The notes beneath the pieces were generated by a model. It did not search any database and was not told the DNA's origin. It worked only from the letters and a program-made list of their open reading frames with translations. 64,000 nucleotides of DNA, taken from NCBI GenBank assembly GCA_020064725.1, contig JAGTWJ010000001.1:6386001-6450000 (forward strand), read 5' to 3'. Within the stretch, counting starts at the first letter, position 1. Every line of letters starts with the position of its first letter. Both the position numbers and the translations under genes were made by a program. This DNA comes from Drechslerella dactyloides. Lineage: Eukaryota > Ascomycota > Orbiliomycetes > Orbiliales > Orbiliaceae. This document shows positions 1-12,800 of this stretch, one piece after another.

Positions 1-3000
1 GATTAGCGGATCGTCGTTGCAGCGACTTGGGTCTAGCGATTCCGAATTGTATTGCATATTGATTTGGTCTCGTAAACCAGACCCTCCCCTTTACACATTG
101 CATATTGATCGAGAATCAATCGCATATGCGTTAGGAGACTGGTGTTAAGTGTCGGCATGCATGCCGCCCCAGTCAGAACCTCGGAGGTTCCGCTACTAAG
201 ATCGAGTTGTCTGAGAAACTCTGAGACTTATATTATGATCGATCGCGTATGATCAATTATATGAGGAGTAGTACGGATATCTACATTGTTCCATGTATGC
301 ATGAAATCGGGGTTTTGGATTTACGATTGCGCGTCGGTGTATATCGACAGTCAAGATCCGTCGTACAATTGCTGCCATGCGTATGGTTAGATTGTAACTG
401 GACTTTCGTTGCCAATTGAGCAACTTAGGTTAGTATACGTTTAGTGAGGTCCCGTTTTCATATCTGTGCATCTAATGGTGTGTCAAGATTAAGCCGTGAT
501 TACGTCAAGATTCTAAGCATCTTTATTGGTATTTTTAAATTCGTTCGATCGAACGTAGATAAATGAGCAGCTGATCGATGATAATATATCCAAGTACGCA
601 TCGGATAGTGATACTGGAAACGGCCTCGATACCAGGCCCGATACCTATAAGGCTCGAGATGTCCGCGACGCTACCGACTTGTTATCGTCTACTGGCATTA
701 CAGTGTCTCTTAATTGCTAATTTTTAAAAATGTTGTGCTTAAATTCGGGCTACGGCGATAGTTGGGTTGCTTTATGCATGCGCGAGCACGCAATCAGACA
801 TTTAACGTCGGCTCATGACTACACAATATCTACACGTGGTTTTCCAAGTTATATCTTACAGCGTTCGATTTTCTGACTAGCGGTCGGCCGACGCCGCGGC
901 ATTGCGTGCGTGCGTGGCATTTAATATTTGCTGGGTGGCACTGTGCACACGGCCGGATGCATACATATGCAGATGTCTGTAAGGATGTACAAGTATGGTT
1001 CGATACGAGCTCGCGTATGATATGATACGATACGGCATGATAGTGTTGGCGTGGGCTGCAACTGGGAGCGTGGACCTGCTGTCTCGGACGGACTGGGCAG
1101 GTCGAGTCGGTTATGGTGGTGGTATTTCGCAACTTGATATCGGATCAAGCTTTTTGATTTGTGGTATTTTGGGACGCCGAATGTGTGGCGGCGAGCGCGA
1201 GCTCGTTGCGAAAATAAATTCAGATTAAGTAATTACTGCACGGTGCTCGACTATTTCGGAGAGCGAACACGGTCGCGACCGGTGGCTATATACGTTGTAC
1301 ATGCCCCTCTACCTCTTGGAATAAGGCCATAGAGTCTAGGCTTGAGGTGGGGGACGACTAATATAATGAAATTTTGTGGTTGGAATTTAAAATCGTGGAT
1401 TGTGCGGTTATGCGGGTGGCCTGAACAGGAAGCCGACATCACTGCGCACAGCACATAATCTAATTAATTGCCAGTTGACCTGCATGAGGGCAAGCAGGCA
1501 CGTCAGCGGCACGAAATTTTCGCTTTTTGTGTAAATTGTGGAATATCTGACATCCATGTTGCATCGCTCAGCGCGAAGCAATGTCCATACTACTTCATGC
1601 ATGTCATACTGTTGGAGAATGTTTTGAATGTGCGATCGAAGCGCGGCTTCTAGGTCTTCTTTCTCTTCTTTCTTTTAGAAAAAACTAAAAAAATACAAAA
1701 ATGCGATATGTCGCGACAGCAGAGTCGCACGTGCGACGATGCAGGTTGGGGAACCATCACATGATGGAATATTCGCCTCGATACAAAAGTCCTTCCATGC
1801 ACGAACTGTGTGGATCGGTATCTAGTATCTGTATCCCTTGCTTGCTGCTCGCTTGCCGAGTGGGGCAAGGTTTCTGTCCTTTTTTCTCGTTTGCAGCAGG
1901 ACGCACAGTCCAGGAAGGAAAGGAGCTGTGCAATGTCGCAAAACTTGCTGGGGGAGCATTTTGCATTCCTCAGCTGAGGACGGGCACGCAGGGAGCGAGG
2001 TGGGCAGGCCGTGATTGGCTGGACGGACAGCCGGACAGGGCACGACTGGGCTAGGGTGCGTCCGATTGTCTTCAGACACGTCGCCTTGTGCGAGAGCAGA
2101 TGACTGTCGGTGTCCCTATCTGGCGTATGTGCCACACCAAGACTTTTTTTTTGATAATCGACGAGGATGCGGATGGGGGATGTAGACGTATGTACTCGAT
2201 ACCTGGATGTAGACGGTACGTCAATGGAGCTGTTGGGCAAAAGGCTCTGCGACAATGCACGGTGATAATGTGCGACAAGAGGGCGCACGCGAAAGACAAT
2301 TAATTCTCGCATGGAGCCATTGCATTGTCAAAGTGGGTCCGTGGAAGCAACTGTGACGAGCGCCTCGCCGGCCGGAGAGACTGGCAGGGCGAAAGAGTGA
2401 GACCGACATGCACGATCCGGGTCACTGGACCTCGCCTGTTTTGCCAGCGGCGAGGTAAAAACCGGGAGCTCGAAGGAAGGATGGAAGGATGGGGCCAGGC
2501 CGATGGGCATGCCGTGGCCGTGACAGGTAGCAGATACCAAGGACGGGACATGTAGGTACTTTTTGACGGCATGTCGGATCGCATTGGCAAATGCACATTC
2601 CAGACCCTTATCACATATATATGATTGTGCGACCGAGGACGCAGCCGTGGGGGAATCGATCACCTGCAGGCAGCATGGCTGCGTAAGATGTGCTTTGCCG
2701 AGGAGGGTGCTCGAGCTTGTAAATTGTAAAGTGGAGGGAACGTGAGTGTGAAGTGAGGTGATGTGATTGATGCATCTCGAGGAGTGCATTGGAGATATAC
2801 CAACAAGCACGCGCGAAGTAGTGATACTTACAGCCGGGCCCGTATGCATTGTTCGACGACGAACGCATACTTGTACGGATGCATGGGCATACGTAGACGC
2901 TGCTGTCTGGATCCGATCAAGATGTCGGCCTGCATTTCGGCCAGCGGCGTGATTCGACCGCCCTGAATATTCTCCGAGCCAGGACGGAGGCAGACCTTCT

Positions 3001-3239
3001 CCCACCGTGCCTCAGAGCCCGCTCGTGAGCCAACTGGGATCGAGCAGTCCGCCAGCCACGAGATTAATTTCGGGCTGGCCAATTCTCGGCCAGCTCGCAG
3101 CCGCGATCGAGCAACAGCAGCCATTCCGAGCATCGTCTGGCGGGTGTTTTTATCCGACCGCCATTTCTGGCCGGCGCGTTCGCCCAGTTCTGCTGTGACA
3201 GGCGTGGTTGGCTGCCCTCATCCAGTTAGCTGCCCGCCT

Positions 3240-3500
3240 GAAACGGCGACGAGCCTCCTCCGATTTGATTTCCCTTTTGCTCCCTTCCCATCGTCATTTG
3301 CATCCTCCAACATCCAACCGCCCGCTGTCACGACACTCCCCGACGACCTGTCTGTCTGTCTCGTCCCTCGCCATGTGCTAGTCACGCCCGTTCCCGTCCG
3401 TCCCCGAGCTTCCGCCTGACCGTCGACGGGCGAACAAAGGAAGCCTCGCCGCCTGCACGCTGCTGTTTTTTTTTCTTTCTTCACTGCTCTTCATTCTGGA
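3240..3500 (+). promoter_or_regulatory. Pyrimidine-rich promoter / transcription start region of lah
   Basis: The plus strand is strongly enriched in C and T runs here, including a T/C tract at about 3464-3490. Such tracts commonly lie just upstream of fungal transcription start sites. The region lies 370-630 bases upstream of the lah start codon and directly before two candidate 5'UTR introns. The promoter role is inferred from composition and position only. Confidence 0.4.
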
Positions 3501-3676
3501 AGGTATCGTCCCATGCATGTTGAGAGACCACTGACTCTTCTAGGAATCGCACGCAAACACCACCCGCTATCGTTCCGGCCACGAACCGAACCGCCCTCGA
3601 ATCCCTTCGGCGAGACGTCGATTATTTGTACAAAGACCGCTCGCCGCTTCCTTCCGATAGAACACCCGTCGACTTG

Positions 3677-3782
3677 GTACGTGGCCGCGTCCCCGCGCGC
3701 GTGAAGAATGCGGGATCGCCACCTGCGATATCTCGTGTTGACACACCCGCTGACCGAGCGTGCATATGCGTCGCGACAACAG
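3677..3782 (+). other. Candidate 5'UTR intron of lah
   Basis: It begins with a good donor (GTACGT), has a CTGAC branch-like site near 3750, and ends in CAACAG. It contains upstream ATGs at 3708 and 3766. If retained, the ATG at 3708 would open a 203-codon frame overlapping the true start at 3871 out of frame; splicing removes both. A weaker, shorter candidate (3503-3543, GTATCG to TTCTAG with CTGAC) would remove the ATGs at 3513 and 3517. This is inferred from splice signals and needs transcript evidence. Confidence 0.45.
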
Positions 3783-3870
3783 GATTTCGATATTGGACAT
3801 CACGATAATATAACTCCCCATCTTCACGAACATTTATTAATCAATCGATCAAACATTCAATCATTCAATC

Positions 3871-6800
3871 ATGTCGCGACGGCCGCCGCCTCAGGACCAC
3901 GCGGCCTCGTCCAGCGACATCCCGACCATCTACCCTCCCACATCGCCGTCGTCGTCCTCGGCATACCCCGATCACAACAACAGACCGCCGCCTGTAAACC
4001 GCACGGCCAGCGAGCCGTTCGGCGGATACGACGTCCCGACCCCATCCACGATCTCCAGCAAGCCCCTGCGATCCATCCTGACCAACCCGATCCCCCCGCC
4101 GTCCACTCCACGTGTCAGATTTCTGATTCCTCAGTCGTCGACCGAGATTCGAGATCGCTTGGCAGGCGGTGGTGGACTCGTCGACTCGCCGGCGTCTACC
4201 ACTTCGACTGCTTCTCGAGACCGTGGATCCGACTCCGAAGATGGCGAGGACTCGCCCCGGCGTGCCAGGCGGCCGGGAGCAGCGGAGCCGCGCGATCTCA
4301 GCGACATTATCGGGCATAGCGTCCGTGGATTCATGCGCAGGAACTTTGCCGAGCGGGAAAGGAACGGCAGGGACCCTCGAGGGCCAGGAGGACCTGTTTC
4401 GCGAGGGGTGGATGACTACAGGACTAGGAACAGCGGCTCTCCCGCCGAGTCTGACGGCTCGCCGTTCTCGTCACCCGACATGCAGCGCGTTTCTCAAAAC
4501 CGGACCGGTCGAGAGTCCCCCTTACGAAGGTCGTTCGGGACCAGGTCCATCGAGCCACAGAATCAGACCATCAGAATGATCCCGAGATCAACCCCTGAGG
4601 ACGCCGCTACCGATGCTCGAACTACATCAGAGGCTGGGGATGCTGCAAAGGCATCATCCACGACTGCATCTACTACAGATAAGCCGACTCAACAACCGCG
4701 CCAGAGGCCACGCCCGCCGTCTCCTCTCCGACGAAAGAGCTCCGGTCACGATTCATACCATGGCCCGGGCGAGGCTGACAGCTACTACTTTGGTACGCCG
4801 GCTCATGACATGGAACCAGGGGTGTACTACGGCCCTCCGCCTCCAAAGATGCCTACGCCACCACCTCCACCCGCGCCGGTCCCTCCGAAATACAAACCCG
4901 GTGGCGGCTCGGCCGCCGAGTTCTACAATCCGGATGCGGACCCCGAGGCGGCCATTCCAATCGAACAGGGCTCGCAATACGAGTTGACGATCATGAACTC
5001 TGGATCCGGTAGCGGAGCCGGACAGCATCCGTCTCAGCAGCCAACATCCTTCTTCGGAGGGCCAATCACTGCTGAGCCGGCTTCGACATATCCTGGTGGA
5101 CAACCTGATACGCCGACTGATGCTACGCACGGGGCCTTCCCGCCTCATTCTGCGACTACCGGGTCGTTCTCTTCCGCCTTTTCGAACCCGAGCTACCCTC
5201 CTCCACAACCGTCCTACGCGCCCCCTACGCATGCGGCGTATTCCCAGCCCGCGAATACCAATTACACATCACCATCTACGAATATGAACAATGTTGCTAC
5301 TGCTGCAGGGGCCGCGGTGTCTGCTGTCGATGCTGCCACGGCTGCTGAACTTGCATATGATCAACATCTTGCTAACACCCAGCGGCCACCATCGCAACCC
5401 GCGCCATCTGTTGCGAATCTTCCTCCTCTTCCACCGTCGACTGCTCCGACATATACTAGTCCTTATGCGCCTCCATCTACTAATCCTAATACCACAACTT
5501 CCTCTGGGCCGTATCAACCGCCTCAGTCCACTGGTGCATCTGTTGGAGCATCTGTTGTTTCCGTCCAATCGCCGGTTATCGCCTCGCCGCAGCCTCAGCA
5601 TCCAAACGCTGTACCGGCTATCGCAGCCGCTGCAGTTGCGGGAGGTATCGTCGGGGCTGCTGCATATGCTGCCTCTTCTCATTCTCACTCCCACTCCCAC
5701 TCCCACTCCCACTCGAACTCGGTTTCGTCCACAACGGCATTTACACACCCGCCTCCGCAATACATTCCTCCACAGCCGTCTCAGCAACCACACCCACACG
5801 CATCTCAGCAATCACACCCGCACGCATCTCACCCACCCGTTACATCGCCGTCTTCAGATTCTTCGGGCTACCAAAGACCTCCAAAACCTCACAAGCCCTC
5901 CATTCTGGCGGGAATATTGAGTGGGAAAAAGCCGTCAAATGCACAGTCAACGACTTCTCAGTCTGGGTCTGGGGTTGGTGGTAAGATTCTCGCCGGCGGA
6001 CTTGCTACTGCCGCTGCTGCCGTTGGCACTGCGCTCGCTGGACAGTCAAGTGGTTCTTCGTCCAAGCCCTATGGCGGCGGCTTTCACGCTTCTGCCGCTA
6101 TGGATGCAATCAAGCCGTCTATGGCTTCATCATCGTCATCATCTCATCATATGGACGGCAAGACCGCCGCGCTCGTGGCCGGCTCGACTTTCGTTGCGGT
6201 CGCTGCGGCCGCCTCGCATCATAAGGACAAGCAAAAGTACAAGATTCACCACAAACATTCCCAGTCGTCGACTGATAGCGGCAGAATTCACGGTTTGAAG
6301 GGCAAACTGAACTACAGCAAGAAATCAAACGACATCCGCGGGATAAAGATACCTTCCGCTATCAACACCTTCGATAGCGCCTCCAGCAGCGACTTCATGT
6401 TCGACTCTGACGATTCCTCGTCGTCAAGCTCGAGTTCCTCCGGACGGAAGCGAAAGGTCAAGAAGGACAAAGGCAAGGCGAGAGGAGGACCGGATCTGGA
6501 TATGTCATCGAGCCATTCGTCCATGGACTTTTCCGAAACGAACGGCAAGAGTCGTTCTGTGGACGCTATCCCTATCCCTGGTAAAGTGTCGGACATGAAC
6601 CACTCTGACGACGAGGGTGCCTCGCCACGTCTCCGGGCCCACATGCGTAAAAAGTCAACGGACTCTGATCTCGCTTTCGGGCGAAGCCTCGAGTCTAAGT
6701 CGGGCTACACTTCGGATTCCTCAATGTACTCCACTGGGCACAGCCCCGAGAACGGCAACGGCTTCCAATTCTGGGCGGTCCGCAATCGGAGAGGCCCCCG

Positions 6801-9800
6801 CAAGGCCAAGCGAGTCAGCAGCCGCGACAGCATCAACAGTGTGAACAGCGCCCTGGGCTGGGGCGATAGCAGCGACGAGGCGAATGGCGGCAACGGCCGG
6901 AAGAAGCTTCGCAACCGCGACTCCGTCGACAGTAATCTGGCTTTCGGACTCAGCAGCACGAGCACCAGCCGACGCAGCAGCTACGCCAGCGGTCTGCGCG
7001 ACAAGTTCAGCATCTCCGAGGAAGACGAAGAGCATGAATACGACCATAGAACCGGCAAGAAAAAGCAAGCGGAGTCGCCGTCTACCGTCAAGGCCGCATT
7101 AGCCGACAGCGCTGCTGCGGCTGCTGTAGCTGAGATGGTACGACAGGGACGACGGCCCAGCGACGGTATAATCGTCGCGCCCGGTCACCGCCTGGTCACT
7201 GAAGAGCAGCGCATGGCCGACTACGAGCGCCTGGACAAGATGCGTCGACAGGAAGTGGAGCGTGACATTGCACGCATGCAGGAAGCTGCGCGCCTACGAG
7301 AGCTCGAGAAGGATCGGCATGAGCGTGAGCGCTTTGAGAGAGAGCGGATGGAGCGGCGACGCAAGGAGGAGGAGTTTGCGAGGGAGAGACAGTGGTTGAT
7401 TAATGAGGATGAGAAGAGGAAGAAGGTGGATTCTCAGAGGCAGGTTTCCCCTTACCTTTATTATTATTGAATTTTCCTTCCTTCTGCCCCAGTACATGCG
7501 GTTATATACGTTTGGGGGATTTCCTTTGAGGACAAATTGGAACAGCTATTTTGATTGGATGGGTAATCTCTGGTTGATTGGTTTTCTACGAGTTGATTGA
7601 TATATACAGCATCTGCATGGCACCTGTAGATATACACACGCGCGCGAATGCGCCTCTAGACTGAGAAATCGCAAAAAACGAAGCCAAACAAAAAGGAAAA
7701 GAAAGAAAGAGACGAGAACAAACGCAGCTAATTACAATACCATGAGTCCGTAGACGCTCTCCGATCGATACCCGCCGACCAACGCCGCAACAGTCGCAAT
7801 CTCAACAGACGCCGCCGCGACCAGGCTCTTCGGGTACTTCGAACGCACTTCAACACGATAACGGCGCGACAGTCATCTTCCCTGGAAAAGATGGCAAGAA
7901 GATATTACCCGACAGCGACTCGAGCACGCCCTCAAGCTTGACCGACAGCAGCGTCAGCCCGCCGACGGGTGGCTGGAGCTTCTTCGGGAAGAAGACGGAG
8001 ACGCGGAAGGACGAGGAGGAAAGAGATGGCAACCGTAAAAGCGGCATCAGTCTTGGCAAGGTTGCAGGGCTAGCTACCGGCGTTGCTGTCGCGTCCGCCG
8101 TCTTGGAAGGAAGTAACCACGAGAGGGAAAGGGAACGGCCTACCGTCAGATTCAAGAGTCCCGAGCTGCAGAAACCTGGCCCTCGGCCGGTGGAAGCACA
8201 GCGGGATGGACCGGAGCCGCAGCGAGGATTTGTTCCCGTTCCGCCGCCCGGCGCTTCCGGCGTCGGCAGAGGTGTACCTCCTGGTTCTCGTCCGGGATAC
8301 GGGCCTCCTCCGCTGCAAGGGAAAGATGGCAGGTACGGGCCTCCTCCTCCGCAGCCTGGGTACGGACGTGGGGTTCCACAGCCGCCGCCGCCTGGACAAG
8401 CGTTTGGACGGGGTGTACCGCCACCTGGACCGGGGCGAGGACAGCCTTTACCTCCTGGACCGGGACGTGGACAGCCATTGCCTCCCGGACCGGATCGTGG
8501 ACAGCAATTTCCGCCAGGGCCCGGGCGAGGGTACCCATTACCGCCTGGACCGGGACGAGGGCAGCCATTGCCACCTGGGCCTGGTCGCGGGCAGCCGTTA
8601 CCACCTGGACCTGGCCGTGGGCAGCCGCTACCACCGCCTCTTGGGCGTGGACAGCAGCCACCACCACCTGGACCAGGACGAGGACAACCACTCCCGCCAA
8701 TCGGACGCGGACAGCAGCCTCCAGGCCCTGGATATGGGTATGGTTATGGACGCGGACAGCAACAACCACCGCCGCCGTCTGGACCTAGCGGCGTGGGACG
8801 CGGAGTACCGCCTCCCGGACCGGGCTATGGACGACCGCCCCCACCGCCATCGGGTGCTCAGTACGACCGTGAACGCGAACGCGACCGTGAACGGGAACGC
8901 GAACGCGAACGTGAGCGTGAGCGTGGACAAGCGCCTCCACAACCTCAGGGACAACCACGACCGCAGACACCTCAGACACACCGACAATCCGCTACTTCGA
9001 GCCCCGTGTATACGCGCGATACAGACCTGGAACGCAGGAAGAGTCAATCCCTTGGGGGATCTGGCGCCGCCGCTCTGGCGACTGGTATTGCAGCCGGTGG
9101 TGCCGCCGCTGCTGCGATGGCGCTCCTCAAGAAGCGTGATGACGAGCGTAGAGCGAGAGACGAGGATGATAGAAGGCGGAGGGATGATGATAGAAGAGCG
9201 AGAGACGAGGCTGATAGGAGAAGAGAAGACGAAATACGAGCGAGGGAAGAAGCCGACAGGAGAAGAGACGATGAAAGACGCGCGAGAGAGGAGGTCGATA
9301 GAAGGAGAGAGGAGGTCGACAGAAGGAGAGAGGATGAAAGACGAGCGAGGGAAGAAGCTGATAGAAGGAGAGAGGATGAGAGACGAGCGAGAGAGGAGGC
9401 TGATCGAAGGAGGCGAGACGAGGAAGAGAGACGAGCCGCAGCAGCAGCCGCCGCCGCCGAGGCCGAGAGAGAACGACAGGCCAAATTCCGCGCAGAACAG
9501 GAACGACAAGCCAGACTTCAAGCTGAGGAGGAAAGGGCCAGACTCGCCGAACAAGCTCAACTCCGCGCCGTCGAAGAACAGCGACAAGCCAGGATCCGCG
9601 CCGAGGAAACCGAGAGAGCGCGACAGCGTGCGGAGCAAGAGCGTCTATCCAGAATTCGAGCGGAGGAAGAAGCGCGCGCCCGTGCCGAGGAAGAAGCTCG
9701 TAGGAAAGCCGCAGAAGTTGAGGCTGCTCGACGCCGGGAAGCTGAACGATTGGCTAAAGCCCGCGCCGCTGAAGAAGCACGCAGAGCTGAAGCTGACCGC

Positions 9801-12800
9801 CTGGCTCAGATCAAGGCCGACGAAGATCGGCGCCGCGCTGCTGAAGAAGAAGCACGGAGACGAGCTGCTGCAGAACAAGAGGCACGGAGACGAGCTGCTG
9901 CGGAAGAAGAGGCGAGGAGGAAGGCTGCGGAAGAAGCGGAGAGGAGAAGAGTAGCTGAGGCAGCGGAGAGGAAGCGCAAGGAAATCGCGGCTGCGGCCAC
10001 CGCTGCAGCCGCCGCCGCCGCCGCCGCACTCATCGAAAAGGAGAGAGAGGATAAGCGCAGACGTGAGGAGGCCGAACGTATCAGACTGGCTGCGGAACGC
10101 CGACGACAGGAAGAACAGGAAGAGCGCGCACGATTGGCAGCTGAAGCTGAAGAACGACAGCGACGGGAGGAAGCTGAACGCGTTAGGATCGCAGCGGAAC
10201 GCAGACGCCAGCAGGAAGAAGCGGAACGTGTGAGACTAGCTGCGGAGGCCGAGGACCGCCGTCGTCGTTGGGAAGCGGAGAAAGCACGGGTTGCCGCTGA
10301 AGCCGAGGAACGTCGTCGATACCGGGAGGAACAAGCCCGTCTCGAGGCCGAGGCTGAAGAGCACCGTCGCTACCAGGAAGAACAAGCCCGCCTCGCCGCT
10401 GAGGCTGAAGAACGCGAACGCCGTCGATATCAAGAAGAACAGGCGCGCCTGACCGTTGAAGCCGAACAACGAGAGCAAGCTCGTCTGGCTGCCGAAGCCG
10501 AGGCCGAGCGGTACCGACTCCATCAGGTTGAGGAGGAGCGGCGCGCACGGTCCGAAGCTGATGCCAGAGAGCAGCAAGAGCGGCAACGACAGGAGCGTCT
10601 TAGTTACGAAGGTGCTATGCACCAGGAATCCGAACGACAGCGACAAGCCCACCTGATCTACGAACAGCAGATGCGTGATGCGCAGGATCAGGACGACCAC
10701 GACGAACACGAAGGCCGCCATGTCGATTATGACAACCACATGTTCGAAGAAGCCCAGTCCCGACAGCGAGATATCAGTTCCCGTGATGCCGCCGCCGCGA
10801 CGATTGCGACTGCCGCCGTAGCCACCGCCGCAGCTGCTCTGTTCGAGAAAGAGCGCCGAAACCGAGAACAGCGCGAGGCTGCTCGCATCTTTGCCCAACA
10901 GGAAGCCGAACGCATCGAAAAGCTGGAAGAGGAAGAGAGACTAGCCCAAGAGGAAGCTGAAGCACGGCACCAAGCGGAAGTAAAGCATCAACAGGAACGT
11001 GAGGCTGCTCGACTTTTCGCCATCGAGGAGGCCGAGCGCATCCGCCAGCTCGAGGAAGAAGAACATCGTGTTGCTGCAGAAGCCGAAGCGCGATTACAAT
11101 ATGAAGCGGAACAGCGCGCGATCGAGGAAGAAGCTGAACGCCAGCGAGCTTACGAAGCCGAAGTCGTCAAGCGTCAGGAGGAGCGCCGACACCTTGAACT
11201 GGCAAAACGTCGTGTCGAAGAGGAAACCATGCGCCGCCTGGAACTCCAACAGGAGGAGCAACGAGAAAAGGAACGCCGCGAAAGAGACCTCGAGGCTCAA
11301 CGCGAACGGGAGCGAGTTCGTCGCGCAGCGGAAGACGCACGGCGTAGACGCCAGGAATACGAGGCACATAAGGCCCGCGAGCAGGAAATCGAGCGCCAGA
11401 AGCAGGAGGCAGAAGCTGAACGCTTGCGACAAGAAGAACTCGAACGACAGCGGCGGATCGAAGAGGAAGCTGCCATAGCGCTTGCCGCTGCCGAGGCTGC
11501 TCGACTGGCAGAACTCGAACGTCAACGCCGTGAAGAGGAGGAGCGACAGGCAGAACTCGAGCGACAGAGACAAATTGAGCTGGAGAGACAACGACAAGCT
11601 GAGATTGAGCGGAAGCGACTCGCAGAGGCAGCAGCTGCGGAGGCAGAGCGCGCCCGGCTAGAGGAAATCGAGCGGCTTAGGCAACTCGAAATTCAACGGC
11701 AACGGGAAGCTCGTCTCGAAGCGGAACGATTAGCCGCCATAGCTGCTGCTGAAGCCGAACGGGTTCGCCAGGCTGAGATCTTGCGGAGGCAAGAAGAAGC
11801 CGAACTTGCCCGAAAGGCGGAAGAGGAGCGCGCTCGTCTTCAACGTATCGCCGAGGAGAAGGCTGAGCACGAACGCCACATGGAAATCGCCCGCCAGCAT
11901 GCTTGGGAACTCGAGCAGCAGGAGATACAACGACGGGAGGAAGAGCGGCTTCGTCACGAGGAGTTTCTGCGACAACAAGCGATCGAAGCTCAGCGGATCG
12001 CGGAAGAAGAAGAGCGACGACGTCGCGATGAGGAAGAGGAGGTCCGTCGTCAGCAGTTCCTACGCCATCAGGAGGAGGCGAGGCTTACCCGGGAGCGAGA
12101 GGAGGCGCACAGATTACACAACAGAGCCCTGTTCGGCGCTGCTGCCGGCGGCGCTGCTGCTCTCGCAGCCGAGAAGATTAGACGTCGCTGGGAGCGTGAG
12201 GAGCAGGAAGCTGCTGCCGCTCGCCAGCGAGAGATCGAAGAGCAACAGCGTCGAGATCGTGAAGAGGCGGAGCGCATCGAGCATGAGCGTATCGCTCGTG
12301 AAGAACATGAACGCATCGAGCATGAGCGTATTGCTCGTGAAGAGGCGGAGCGCATCGAGCAAGAGCGTATTGCTCGTGAAGAACAGGAACGCATCGCTCG
12401 TGAAGAGGAAGAGGAACGTGCGATTGAGGAAAGACGCCGCAACCGTCATCTTCGTAGGAAGAGCCGGGCACTCGCCAGGCAATTGTACCAAGCCAGAGAC
12501 GACCAAGAAGACGGCGCGGCGGGGCTCACCACTTCACCGGAGCAAGACCGGCGTGCGCTGTTTGACAACTTTATGCAGGAGGCAGCACGCGAACGACAGC
12601 GCATCGAAGCCGAGCGTGAATTGGATCGCCACCACGCCGAGCAACGGGCTATGCCAAATGAGGAAATGGAGGCTGGAGCGGCCCCGGTTGAAAAAGCCGC
12701 TGCAGCTGTCACTTCTGCCCATGCAGCCGCAGATGCGGGTTCCACCACACCTGCGTCGGATGGCGAATCAGACGCTGCATCAGATGTGCCGGCAGACGGC

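Larger units (their letters stand above)
1..3870. other. Gene-free upstream region of the giant gene
   Basis: No convincing coding sequence is visible on either strand: open frames are short (at most about 225 codons), overlap one another in several frames, and have no recognisable domain or plausible splice continuation. The first 560 bases carry three perfect palindromes (121-130, 153-166, 542-555) and one copy of a dispersed motif at 64-83. From about 3240 the plus strand becomes C/T-rich, which is typical of a fungal promoter and transcription start region. I see no tRNA and no transposase fragment. Confidence 0.6.

Noticed and set aside
1650..3005. Two minus-strand frames of 220 and 225 codons upstream of lah
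   Set aside because: Both overlap open frames on the other strand, have atypical Cys/His/Ser-rich composition and no domain or plausible exon structure.
3708..4319. A 203-codon frame overlapping the start of lah
   Set aside because: Its ATG lies within the likely 5'UTR intron, and the product is low-complexity out-of-frame sequence.
8628..9638. A 336-codon minus-strand open frame rich in Ser, Leu and Arg
   Set aside because: It is the antisense shadow of GAG/CGA-type codons of the coiled coil; no splice partners, no domain.
8083..9954. A 623-codon plus-strand open frame overlapping lah
   Set aside because: It is a shadow of the G/C-rich repeat and Glu/Arg coiled-coil coding sequence in another frame. 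Its product is a composition-driven mix of Arg/Lys/Asp, and lah in this stretch has the coherent repeats.
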